DNA of 64,000 nt from Amblyomma americanum (taxonomy: Eukaryota; Arthropoda; Arachnida; Ixodida; Ixodidae), in contig NW_027526713.1 in the NCBI RefSeq assembly GCF_052857255.1, positions 52,724-116,723 on the forward strand. The letters run 5' to 3'. Of the stretch, positions 1 to 12,339 are shown piece after piece. The translations under genes were made by a program, and so were the position numbers. How positions within the stretch are numbered: the stretch's first letter is position 1; each line of letters begins with the position of its first letter. The notes below the pieces were generated by a model. It saw only the letters and a list, made by a program, of their open reading frames with translations, ran no database searches and was not told the origin of the DNA.

Positions 1-404
1 ACGCGTCAAAACTTTTTCTCTTATAACTGCGCGAAAAGCATGTATTCGTGCTTAATACAACGAAACAAGTTGTTTTAGACCTAAACGAGCTAGATCTGAA
101 CACATCGGTTTTACAAGTGTCCATGTGATACGCGTCAAAACTTCTAACTGCTCGAAAAGCTTGCATTCGTGCTTAATACAACGAAACAAGCTGTTTTAAA
201 CCAAAACGAGCTAGATCTGAACACATCGGTTTTACAAGTGTCTGTGATACGCGTCAAAACTTTTTCTCTTGTAACTGCTCGAAAAGCATGTATTCGTGCT
301 TAATACAACGAAACAAGCAGTTTTAGACCTAAACGAGCTAGATCTGAACACATCGGTTTTACAAGTGTCCATTTGATACGCGTCAAAACTTTTTCTCATA
401 ACTG

Positions 405-1133
405 CTCGAAAAGCTTGTATTCATGCGTAATACAACGAAAGAAGCTGTTTTAGACCAAAACGAGCTAGATCTGAACACATCGGTTTTACTAGTGTCTATG
501 GGATACGCGTCAAAACTTTTTCTCTTATAACTGCGCGAAAAGCATGTATTCGTGCTTAATACAACGAAACAAGTTGTTTTAGACCTAAACGAGCTAGATC
601 TGAACACATCGGTTTTACAAGTGTCCATGTGATACGCGTCAAAACTTCTAACTGCTCGAAAAGCTTGCATTCGTGCTTAATACAACGAAACAAGCTGTTT
701 TAAACCAAAACGAGCTAGATCTGAACACATCGGTTTTACAAGTGTCTATGTGATACGCGTCTAAACTTTTTCTCTTATAACTGCTCGAAAAGCATGTATT
801 CGTGCTTAATACAACGAAACAAGCTGTTTTAGACCTAAACGAGCTAGATCTGAACACATCGGTTTCACAAGTGTCCATGTGATACGCGTCAAAACTTTTT
901 CTCATAACTGCTCGAAAAGCTTGTATTCGTGCGTATTACAACGAAACAAGTTGTTTTAGACCAAAACGAGCTAGATCTGAACACATCGGTTTTACAAGTG
1001 TCTATGTGATACGCGTCAAAACTTTTTCTCTTTTAACTGCGCGAAAAGCATGTATTCGTGCTTAATACAACGAAACAAGCTGTTTTAGACCTAAACGAGC
1101 TAGATCTGAACACATCGATTTTGCAAATGTCCA
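405..1133. repeat. Left-domain module, copy 1
   Basis: This block of about six monomers (B1, A, B2, A-like, B3, A) matches 2188-2916 at a constant 1,783-bp offset. Shared private variants include TTTTAAACCAAAACG, CGCGTCTAA, CGGTTTCACAAG, CTCTTTTAACTGCGCG and CGATTTTGCAAATG. Homology stops at a monomer boundary on the right, where copy 1 continues with a B-type and copy 2 with an A-type monomer. Confidence 0.8.
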
Positions 1134-2187
1134 TGTGATACGCGTCAAAACTTTTTCTCTTATAACTGCTCGAAAAGCTTGCATTCGTGCTTAATACAAC
1201 GAAACAAGCTGTTTTAGACCAAAACGAGCTAGATCTGAACACATCGGTTTTACAAGTGTCCATGTGATACGCGTCCAAACTTCTAACTGCTCGAAAAGCT
1301 TGCATTCGTGCTAATACAACGAAACAAGCTGTTTTAGACCAAAACGAGCTAGATCTGAACACATCGGTTTTACAAGTGTATGTGATACGCGTCAAAAGTT
1401 TTTCTCTTATAACTGCTCGAAAAGCATGTATTCGTGCTTGATACAACGAAACAAGCTGTTTTAGACCTAAACGAGCTAGATCTGAACACATCGGTTTTAC
1501 AAGTGTCCATGTGATACGCGTCAAAACTTTTTCTCATAACTGCTCGAAAAGCTTGTATTCGTGCGTATTACAACGAAACAAGCTGTTTTAGACCTAAACG
1601 AGCTAGATCTGAACACATCGATTTTGCAAATGTCCATGTGATACGCGTCAAAACTTTTTCTCTTATAACTGCTCGAAAAGCTTGTATTCATGCGTAATAC
1701 AACGAAAGAAGCTGTTTTAGACCAAAACGAGCTAGATCTGAACACATCGGTTTTACAAGTGTCTATGTGATACGCGTCAAAACTTTTTCTCTTATAACTG
1801 CGCGAAAAGCATATATTCGTGCTTAATACAACGAAACAAGCTGTTTTAGACCTAAACGAGCTAGATCTGAACACATCGGTTTTACAAATGTCTATGTGAT
1901 ACGCGTCAAAACTTTTTCTCTTATAACTGCGCGAAAAGCATGTATTCGTGCTTAATACAACGAAACAAGCTGTTTTAGACCTAAACGAGCTAGATCTGAA
2001 CACATCGGTTTTACAAGTGTCTATGTGATACGCGTCAAAACTTTTTCTCTTATAACTGCGCGAAAAGCATGTATTCGTGCTTAATACAACGAAACAAGCT
2101 GTTTTAGACCTAAACGAGCTAGATCTGAACACATCGGTTTTACAAGTGTCTATGTGATACGCGTCAAAACTTTTTCTCTTATAACTG

Positions 2188-2916
2188 CTCGAAAAGCTTG
2201 TATTCATGCGTAATACAACGAAAGAAGCTGTTTTAGACCAAAACGAGCTAGATCTGAACACATCGGTTTTACTAGTGTCTATGGGAAACGCGTCAAAACT
2301 TTTTCTCTTATAACTGCGCGAAAAGCATGTATTCGTGCTTAATACAACGAAACAAGTTGTTTTAGACCTAAACGAGCTAGATCTGAACACATCGGTTTTA
2401 CAAGTGTCCATGTGATACGCGTCAAAACTTCTAACTGCTCGAAAAGCTTGCATTCGTGCTTAATACAACGAAACAAGCTGTTTTAAACCAAAACGAGCTA
2501 GATCTGAACACATCGGTTTTACAAGTGTCTATGTGATACGCGTCTAATCTTTTTCTCTTATAACTGCTCGAAAAGCATGTATTCGTGCTTAATACAACGA
2601 AACAAGCTGTTTTAGACCTAAACGAGTTAGATCTGAACACATCGGTTTCACAAGTGTCCATGTGATACGCGTCAAAACTTTTTCTCATAACTGCTCGAAA
2701 AGCTTGTATTCGTGCGTATTACAACGAAACAAGTTGTTTTAGACCAAAACGAGCTAGATCTGAACACATCGGTTTTACAAGTGTCTATGTGATACGCGTC
2801 AAAACTTTTTCTCTTTTAACTGCGCGAAAAGCATGTATTCGTGCTTAATACAACGAAACAAGCTGTTTTAGACCTAAACGAGCTAGATCTGAACACATCG
2901 ATTTTGCAAATGTCCA
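2188..2916. repeat. Left-domain module, copy 2
   Basis: This is the second copy of the module at 405-1133, with a few point differences such as GGGAAACGCG for GGGATACGCG and CGAGTTAGATC for CGAGCTAGATC. A third, left-shortened copy occupies about 9760-10303 (offset about 7,387 bp). Its left edge lies inside a hybrid monomer with a B1 head and an A-type tail, which points to intramonomer recombination. Confidence 0.8.
2414..2534 (+). repeat. Exemplar type B2 satellite monomer (121 bp, 8-bp deletion)
   Basis: B2 reads CAAAACTTCTAACTGCTCG where B1 reads CAAAACTTTTTCTCTTATAA, an 8-bp loss. It continues with AAGCTTGCATTCGTGC and GACCAAAACG. The loss breaks the minus-strand 43-codon frame, and many long minus-strand open frames end or restart at B2 monomers. 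In the left domain a B2 sublineage carries TTTTAAACC in place of TTTTAGACC (for example near 200, 700, 2485, 3505, 4396, 9872 and 11025). Confidence 0.93.
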
Positions 2917-5900
2917 TGTGATACGCGTCAAAACTTTTTCTCTTATAACTGCGCGAAAAGCATATATTCGTGCTTAATACAACGAAACAAGCTGTTTTAG
3001 ACCTAAACGAGCTAGATCTGAACACATTGGTTTTACAAATGTCCATGTGATACGCGTCAAAACTTTTTCTCTTATAACTGCGCGAAAAGCATGTATTCGT
3101 GCTTAATACAACGAAACAAGCTGTTTTAGACCTAAACGAGCTAGATCTGAAAACATCGGTTTTACAAGTGTCTATGTGATACGCGTCAAAACTTTTTCTC
3201 TTATAACTGCTTGAAAAGCTTGTATTCATGCGTAATACAACGAAAGAAGCTGTTTTAGACCAAAACGAGCTAGATCTGAACACATCGATTTTACTAGTGT
3301 CTATGGGATACGCGTCAAAACTTTTTCTCTTATAACTGCGCGAAAAGCATGTATTCGTGCTTAATACAACGAAACAAGTTGTTTTAGACCTAAACGAGCT
3401 AGATCTGAACACATCGGTTTTACAAGTGTCCATGTGATACGCGTCAAAACTTCTAACTGCTCGAAAAGCTTGCATTCGTGCTTAATACAACGAAACAAGC
3501 TGTTTTAAACCAAAACGAGCTAGATCTGAACACATCGGTTTTACAAGTGTCCATTTGATACGCGTCAAAACTTTTTCTCATAACTGCTCGAAAAGCTTGT
3601 ATTCGTGCGTATTACAACGAAACAAGCTGTTTTAGACCTAAACGAGCTAGATCTGAACACATCGGTTTTACAAGTGTCTATGTGATACGCGTCAAAACTT
3701 TTTCTCTTATAACATCGCGAAAAGCATGTATTCGTGCTTAATACAACGAAACAAGCTGTTTTAGACCTAAACGAGCTAGATCTGAACACATCGGTTTTAC
3801 AAGTGTCCATGTGATACGCGTCAAAACTTTTTCTCATAACTGCTCGAAAAGCTTGTATTCGTGCGTATTACAACGAAACAAGTTGTTTTAGACCAAATGA
3901 GCTAGATCTGAACACATCGGTTTTACAAGTGTCTATGTGATACGCGTCAAAACTTTTTCTCTTATAACTGCGCGAAAAGCATGTATTCGTGCTTAATACA
4001 ACGAAACAAGCTGTTTTAGACCTAAACGAGCTAGATCTGAACACATCGATTTTGCAAATGTCCATGTGATACGCGTCAAAACTTTTTCTCTTATAACTGC
4101 TCGAAAAGCTTGTATTCATGCGTAATACAACGAAAGAAGCTGTTTTAGACCAAAACGAGCTAGATCTGAACACATCGGTTTTACAAGTGTCTATGTGATA
4201 CGCGTCAAAACTTTTTCTCTTATAACTGCGCGAAAAGCATATATTCGTGCTTAATACAACGAAACAAGCTGTTTTAGACCTAAACGAGCTAGATCTGAAC
4301 ACATCGGTTTTACAAGTGTCCATGTGATACGCGTCAAAACTTCTAACTGCTCGAAAAGCTTGCATTCGTGCTTAATACAACGAAACAAGCTGTTTTAAAC
4401 CAAAACGAGCTAGATCTGAACACATCGGTTTTACAAGTGTCCATGTGATACGCGTCAAAACTTTTTCTCATAACTGCTCGAAAAGCTTGTATTCGTGCGT
4501 ATTACAACGAAACAAGTTGTTTTAGATCAAAACGAGCTAGATCTGAACACATCGGTTTTACAAGTGTCTATGTGATACGCGTCAAAACTTTTTCTCTTAT
4601 AACTGCGCGAAAAGCATGTATTCGTGCTTAATACAACGAAACAAGCTGTTTTAGACCTAAACGAGCTAGATCTGAACACATCGATTTTGCAAATGTCCAT
4701 GTGATACGCGTCAAAACTTTTTCTCTTATAACTGCTCGAAAAGCTTGTATTCATGCGTAATACAACGAAAGAAGCTGTTTTAGACCAAAACGAGCTGGAT
4801 CTGAACACATCGGTTTTACAAGTGTCTATGTGATACGCGTCAAAACTTTTTCTCTTATAACTGCGCGAAAAGCATATATTCGTGCTTAATACAACGAAAC
4901 AAGCTGTTTTAGACCTAAACGAGCTAGATCTGAACACATCGGTTTTACAAATGTCCATGTGATACGCGTCAAAACTTTTTCTCTTATAACTGCGCGAAAA
5001 GCATGTATTCGTGCTTAATACAACGAAACAAGCTGTTTTAGACCTAAACGAGCTAGATCTGAACACATCGGTTTTACAAGTGTATGTGATACGCGTCAAA
5101 CCCTTTTCTCTTATAACTGCGCGAAAAGCATGTATTCGTGCTTAATACAACGAAACAAGCTGTTTTAGACCTAAACGAGCTAGATCTGAACACATCGGTT
5201 TTACAAATGTCCATGTGATACGCGTCAAAACTTTTTCTCTTATAACTGCGCGAAAAGCATGTATTCGTGCTTAATACAACGAAACAAGCTGTTTTAGACC
5301 TAAACGAGCTAGATCTGAACACATCGGTTTTACAAGTGTCTATGTGATACGCGTCAAAACTTTTTCTCTTATAACTGCTCGAAAAGCTTGTATTCTTGCG
5401 TAATACAACGAAAGAAGCTGTTTTAGACCAAAACGAGCTAGATCTGAACACATCGGTTTTACAAGTGTCTATGTGATACGCGTCAAAACTTTTTCTCTTA
5501 TAACTGCCCGAAAAGCATGTATTCGTGCTTAATACAACGAAACAAGCTGTTTTAGACCTAAACGAGCTAGATCTGAACACATCGGTTTTACAAGTGTCCA
5601 TGTGATACGCGTCAAAACTTCTTATAACTGCTCGAAAAGCTTGTATTCGTGCTTAATACAACGAAACAAGCTGTTTTAGACCAAAACGAGCTAGATCTGA
5701 ACACATCGGTTTTACAATTCTCCCTGTGACAGGCGTCAAAACTTTTTCTCTTATAACTGCTCGAAAAGCTTGTATTCGTGCTTAATACAACGAAACAAGC
5801 TGTTTTAGACCTAAACGAGCTAGATCTGAATACATCGGTTTTACAAGTGTCTATGTGATACGCGTCAAAACTTTTTCTCTTATAACTGCGCGAAAAGCAT

Positions 5901-6753
5901 GTATTCGTGCTTAATACAACGAAACAAGCTGTTTTAGACCTAACCGAGCTAGATCTGAACACATCGGTTTTACAAGTGTCTATGTGATACGCGGCAAAAC
6001 TTTTTCTCTTATAACTGCTCGAAAAGCTTGTATTCGTGCGTAATACAACGAAAGAAGCTGTTTTAGACCAAAACGAGCTAGATCTGAACACATCGGTTTT
6101 ACAAGTGTCTATGTGATACGCGTCAAAACTTTTTCTCTTATAACTGCGCGAAAAGCATGTATTCGTGCTTAATACAACGAAACAAGCTGTTTTAGACCTA
6201 AACGAGCTAGATCTGAACACATCGGTTTTACAAGTGTCCATGTGATACGCGTCAAAACTTTTTCTCATAACTGCTCGAAAAGCTTGTATTCGTGCGTATT
6301 ACAACAAAACAAGCTGTTTTAGACCAAAACGAGCTAGATCTGAACACATTGGTTTTACAAGTGTATGTGATACGCGTCAAAACTTTTTCTCATAACTGCG
6401 CGAAAAGCATGTATTCGTGCTTAATACAACGAAACAAGCTGTTTTAGACCTAAACGAGCTAGATCTGAACACATCGGTTTTACAAATGTCCATGTGATAC
6501 GCGTCAAAACTTTTTCTCTTATAACTGCGCGAAAAGCATATATTCGTGCTTAATACAACGAAACAAGCTGTTTTAGACCTAAACGAGCTAGATCTGAACA
6601 CATCGGTTTTACAAATGTCCATGTGATACGCGTCAAAACTTTTTCTCTTATAACTGCGCGAAAAGCATGTATTCGTGCTTAATACAACGAAACAAGCTGT
6701 TTTAGACCTAAACGAGCTAGATCTGAACACATCGGTTTTACAAGTGTCTATGT

Positions 6754-6882
6754 GATACGCGTCAAAACTTTTTCTCTTATAACTGCGCGAAAAGCATGTA
6801 TTCGTGCTTAATACAACGAAACAAGCTGTTTTAGACCTAAACGAGCTAGATCTGAACACATCGGTTTTACAAGTGTCTATGT
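6754..6882 (+). repeat. Exemplar type A satellite monomer (129 bp)
   Basis: This is a clean example of the commonest monomer, counted from GATACGCGTC to the next copy at 6883. Diagnostic features are CTCTTATAAC, then TGCGCGAAAAGCATG, GTGCTTAATAC, GAAACAAGCTG and GACCTAAACG. It contains one MluI site (ACGCGT) and one BglII site (AGATCT) but no HindIII site. The stretch TTTAGACCTAAA is a short inverted repeat (5-bp arms, 2-bp spacer) that type B monomers with GACCAAAACG lack. There are about eight CpG dinucleotides per monomer, so strong loss of CpG is not evident. Confidence 0.95.
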
Positions 6883-7510
6883 GATACGCGTCAAAACTTT
6901 TTCTCTTATAACGGCTCGAAAAGCTTGTATTCTTGCGTAATACAACGAAAGAAGCTGTTTTAGACCAAAACGAGCTAGATCTGAACACATCGGTTTTACA
7001 AGTGTCTATGTGATACGCGTCAAAACTTTTTCTCTTATAACTGCGCGAAAAGCATGTATTCGTGCTTAATACAACGAAACAAGTTGTTTTAAACCTAAAC
7101 GAGCTAGATCTGAACACAACGGTTTTACAAGTGTTCATGTGATACGCGTCAAAACTTCTAACTGTTCGAAAAGCTTGCATTCGTGCTTAATACAACGAAA
7201 CAAGCTGTTTTAGACCAAAACGAGCTAGATCTGAACACATCGGTTTTACAAGTGTCCATGTGATACGCGTCCAAACTTCTAACTGCTCGAAAAGCTTGCA
7301 TTCGTGCTAATACAACGAAACAAGCTGTTTTAGACCAAAACGAGCTAGATCTGAACACATCGGTTTTACAAGTGTCTATGTGATACGCGTCAAAAGTTTT
7401 TCTCTTATAACTGCTCGAAAAGCATGTATTCGTGCTTAATACAACGAAACAAGCTGTTTTAGACCTAAACGAGCTAGATCTGAACACATCGGTTTTACAA
7501 GTGTCCATGT

Positions 7511-7637
7511 GATACGCGTCAAAACTTTTTCTCATAACTGCTCGAAAAGCTTGTATTCGTGCGTATTACAACGAAACAAGTTGTTTTAGACCAAAACGAG
7601 CTAGATCTGAACACATCGGTTTCACAAGTGTCTATGT
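7511..7637 (+). repeat. Exemplar type B3 satellite monomer (127 bp, 2-bp deletion)
   Basis: B3 reads TTTTTCTCATAACTGCTCG (2 bp shorter than CTCTTATAAC) and then ATTCGTGCGTATTAC. It often ends in the contracted boundary AAGTGTATGTG, giving 125 bp. A sublineage with CTCATAAATGCTCG (C to A) appears from about 14.36 kb onward and was not seen to the left of that point, so it dates from the formation of the right-hand domain. Confidence 0.92.
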
Positions 7638-7766
7638 GATACGCGTCAAAACTTTTTCTCTTATAACTGCGCGAAAAGCATGTATTCGTGCTTAATACAA
7701 CGAAACAAGCTGTTTTAGACCTAAACGAGCTAGATCTGAACACATCGATTTTGCAAATGTCCATGT

Positions 7767-7895
7767 GATACGCGTCAAAACTTTTTCTCTTATAACTGCT
7801 CGAAAAGCTTGTATTCATGCGTAATACAACGAAAGAAGCTGTTTTAGACCAAAACGAGCTAGATCTGAACACATCGGTTTTACAAGTGTCTATGT
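7767..7895 (+). repeat. Exemplar type B1 satellite monomer (129 bp)
   Basis: B1 has the same length as type A but differs at linked sites: TGCTCGAAAAGCTTG instead of TGCGCGAAAAGCATG, ATTCATGCGTAATAC, GAAAGAAG instead of GAAACAAG, and usually GACCAAAACG. The AAGCTT creates a HindIII site absent from type A. In many copies the next boundary reads TTTACTAGTGTCTATGGG rather than TTTACAAGTGTCTATGTG, which gives a B1 sublineage with an ACTAGT site. Confidence 0.93.
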
Positions 7896-10800
7896 GATAC
7901 GCGTCAAAACTTTTTCTCTTATAACTGCGCGAAAAGCATATATTCGTGCTTAATACAACGAAACAAGCTGTTTTAGACCTAAACGAGCTAGATCTGAACA
8001 CATCGGTTTTACAAATGTTCATGTGATACGCGTCAAAACTTTTTCTCTTATAACTGCGCGAAAAGCACGTATTCGTGCTTAATACAACGAAACAAGCTGT
8101 TTTAGACCTAAACGAGCTAGATCTGAACACATCGGTTTTACAAGTGTCCATGTGATACGCGTCAAAACTTTTTCTCATAACTGCTCGAAAAGCTTGTATT
8201 CGTGCGTATTCAACAAAACAAGCTGTTTTAGACCAAAACGAGCTAGATCTGAACACATCGGTTTTACAAGTGTATGTGATACGCGTCAAAACTTTTTCTC
8301 ATAACTGCGCGAAAAGCATGTATTCGTGCTTAATACAACGAAACAAGCTGTTTTAGACCTAAACGAGCTCGATCTGAACACATCGGTTTTACAAATGTCC
8401 ATGTGATACGCGTCAAAACTTTTTCTCTTATAACTGCGCGAAAAGCATGTATTCGTGCTTAATACAACGAAACAAGCTGTTTTATACCTAAACAAGCTAG
8501 ATCTGAACACATCGATTTTACAAGTGTCTGTGATACGCGTCAAAACTTTTTCTCTTATAACTGCTCGAAAAGCTTGTATTCATGCGTAATACAACGAAAG
8601 AAGCTGTTTTAGACCAAAACGAGCTAGATCTGAACACATCGGTTTTACTAGTGTCTATGGGATACGCGTCAAAACGTTTTCTCTTATAACTGCGCGAAAA
8701 GCATGTATTCGTGCTTAATACAACGAAACAAGTTGTTTTAAACCTAAACGAGCTAGATCTGAACACAACGGTTTTACAAGTGTCCATGTGATACGCGTCA
8801 AAACTTCTAACTGCTCGAAAAGCTTGCATTCGTGCTTAATACAACGAAACAAGCTGTTTTAGACCAAAACGAGCTAGATCTGAACACATCGGTTTTACAA
8901 GTGTCCATGTGATACGCGTCCAAACTTCTAACTGCTCGAAAAGCTTGCATTCGTGCTAATACAACGAAACAAGCTGTTTTAGACCAAAACGAGCTAGATC
9001 TGAACACATCGGTTTTACAAGTGTATGTGATACGCGTCAAAAGTTTTTCTCATAACTGCTCGAAAAGCTTGTATTCGTGCGTATTACAACGAAACAAGTT
9101 GTTTTAGACCAAAACGAGCTAGATCTGAACACATCGGTTTTACAAGTGTCTATGTGATACGCGTCAAAACTTTTTCTCTTATAACTGCGCGAAAAGCATG
9201 TATTCGTGCTTAATACAACGAAACAAGCTGTTTTAGACCTAAACGAGCTAGATCTGAACACATCGATTTTGCAAATGTCCATGTGATACGCGTCAAAACT
9301 TTTTCTCTTATAACTGCTCGAAAAGCTTGTATTCATGCGTAATACAACGAAAGAAGCTGTTTTAGACCAAAACGAGCTAGATCTGAACACATCGGTTTTA
9401 CAAGTGTCTATGTGATACGCGTCAAAACTTTTTCTCTTATAACTGCGCGAAAAGCATATATTCGTGCTTAATACAACGAAACAAGCTGTTTTAGACCTAA
9501 ACGAGCTAGGTCTGAACACATCGGTTTTACAAATGTCCATGTGATACGCGTCAAAACTTTTTCTCTTATAACTGCGCGAAAAGCATGTATTCGTGCTTAA
9601 TACAACGAAACAAGCTGTTTTAGACCTAAACGAGCTAGATCTGAACACATCGGTTTTACAAGTGTCTATGTGATACGCGTCAAAACTTTTTCTCTTATAA
9701 CTGCTCGAAAAGCTTGTATTCATGCGTAATACAACGAAAGAAGCTGTTTTAGACCTAAACGAGCTAGATCTGAACACATCGGTTTTACAAGTGTCCATGT
9801 GATACGCGTCAAAACTTCTAACTGCTCGAAAAGCTTGCATTCGTGCTTAATACAACGAAACAAGCTGTTTTAAACCAAAACGAGCTAGATCTGAACACAT
9901 CGGTTTTACAAGTGTCTATGTGATACGCGTCTAAACTTTTTCTCTTATAACTGCTCGAAAAGCATGTATTCGTGCTTAATACAACGAAACAAGGTGTTTT
10001 AGACCTAAACGAGCTAGATCTGAACACATCGGTTTCACAAGTGTCCATGTGATACGCGTCAAAACTTTTTCTCATAACTGCTCGAAAAGCTTGTATTCGT
10101 GCGTATTACAACGAAACAAGTTGTTTTAGACCAAAACGAGCTAGATCTGAACACATCGGTTTTACAAGTGTCTATGTGATACGCGTCAAAACTTTTTCTC
10201 TTTTAACTGCGCGAAAAGCATGTATTCGTGCTTAATACAACGAAACAAGCTGTTTTAGACCTAAACGAGCTAGATCTGAACACATCGATTTTGCAAATGT
10301 CCATGTGATACGCGTCAAAACTTTTTCTCTTATAACTGCTCGAAAAGCTTGTATTCATGCGTAATACAACGAAAGAAGCTCTTTTAGACCAAAACGAGCT
10401 AGATCTGAACACATCGGTTTTACAAGTGTCTGTGTGATACGCGTCAAAACTTTTTCTCTTATAACTGCGCGAAAAGCATATATTCGTGCTTAATACAACG
10501 AAACAAGCTGTTTTAGACCTAAACGAGCTAGATCTGAACACATCGGTTTTACAAATGTCCATGTGATACGCGTCAAAACTTTTTCTCTTATAACTGCGCG
10601 AAAAGCATGTATTCGTGCTTAATACAACGAAACAAGCTGTTTTAGACCTAAACGAGCTAGATCTGAACACATCGGTTTTACAAGTGTCTATGTGATACGC
10701 GTCAAAACTTTTTCTCTTATAACTGCTTGAAAAGCTTGTATTCATGCGTAATACAACGAAAGAAGCTGTTTTAGACCAAAACGAGCTAGATCTGAACACA

Positions 10801-12339
10801 TCGGTTTTACTAGTGTCTATGGGTTACGCGTCAAAACTTTTTCTCTTATAACTGCGCGAAAAGCATGTATTCGTGCTTAATACAACGAAACAAGTTGTTT
10901 TAGACCTAAACGAGCTAGATCTGAACACATCGGTTTTACAAGTGTCCATGTGATACGCGTCAAAACTTCTAACTGCTCGAAAAGCTTGCATTCGTGCTTA
11001 ATACAACGAAACAAGCTGTTTTAAACCAAAACGAGCTAGATCTGAACACATCGGTTTTACAAGTGTCTATGTGATACGCGTGAAAACTTTTTCTCTTATA
11101 ACTGCTCGAAAAGCATGTATTCTTGCTTAATACAACGAAACAAGCAGTTTTAGACCTAAACGAGCTAGATCTGAACACATCGGTTTTACAAGTGTCCATT
11201 TGATACGCGTCAAAACTTTTTCTCATAACTGCTCGAAAAGCTTGTATTCGTGCGTATTACAACGAAACACGCTGTTTTAGACCTAAACGAGCTAGATCTG
11301 AACACATCGGTTTTACAAGTGTCTATGTGATACGCGTCAAAACTTTTTCTCTTATAACTGCGCGAAAAGCATGTATTCGTGTTTAATACAACGAAACAAG
11401 CTGTTTTAGACCTAAACGAGCTAGATCTGAACACATCGGTTTTACAAGTGTCCATTTGATACGCGTCAAAACTTTTTCTCTTATAACTGCTCGAAAAGCT
11501 TGTATTCATGCGTAATACAACGAAAGAAGTTGTTTTAGACCAAAACGAGCTAGATCTGAACACATCGGTTTTACTAGTGTCTATGGGATACGCGTCAAAA
11601 CGTTTTCTCTTATAACTGCGCGAGAAGCATGTATTCGTGCTTAATACAACGAAACAAGTTGTTTTAAACCTAAACGAGCTAGATCTGAACACAACGGTTT
11701 TACAAGTGTCCATGTGATACGCGTCAAAACTTCTAACTGCTCGAAAAGCTTGCATTCGTGCTTAATACAACGAAACAAGCTGTTTTAGACCAAAACGAGC
11801 TAGATCTGAACACATCGGTTTTACAAGTGTCCATGTGATACGCGTCCAAACTTCTAACTGCTCGAAAAGCTTGCATTCGTGCTAATACAACGAAACAAGC
11901 TGTTTTAGACCAAAACGAGCTAGATCTGAACACATCGGTTTTACAAGTGTATGTGATACGCGTCAAAAGTTTTTCTCTTATAACTGCTCGAAAAGCATGT
12001 ATTCGTGCTTGATACAACGAAACAAGCTGTTTTAGACCTAAACGAGCTAGATCTGAACACATCGGTTTTACAAGTGTCCATGTGATACGCGTCAAAACTT
12101 TTTCTCTTATAACTGCGCGAAAAGCATATATTCGTGCTTAATACAACGAAACAAGCTGTTTTAGACCTAAACGAGCTAGATCTGAACACATCGGTTTTAC
12201 AAATGTCCATGTGATACGCGTCAAAACTTTTTCTCTTATAACTGCGCGAAAAGCATGTATTCGTGCTTAATACAACGAAACAAGCTGTTTTAGACCTAAA
12301 CGAGCTAGATCTGAACACATCGGTTTTACAAGTGTCTAT

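Noticed and set aside
1521..2453. Long minus-strand open frames (here 310 codons; others of 398, 275 and 267) as genes for a repetitive protein
   Set aside because: They are translations of the satellite in a frame that stays open because 129 = 3 x 43. They begin and end wherever a shortened monomer changes frame, have no unique ends, and the same DNA is open in a second minus frame in places.
6800..6830. CENP-B box in the monomer (minus strand TTTCGTTGTATTAAGC)
   Set aside because: It matches the TTCG and the spaced A of the box but lacks the essential CGGG part, so I do not call it.
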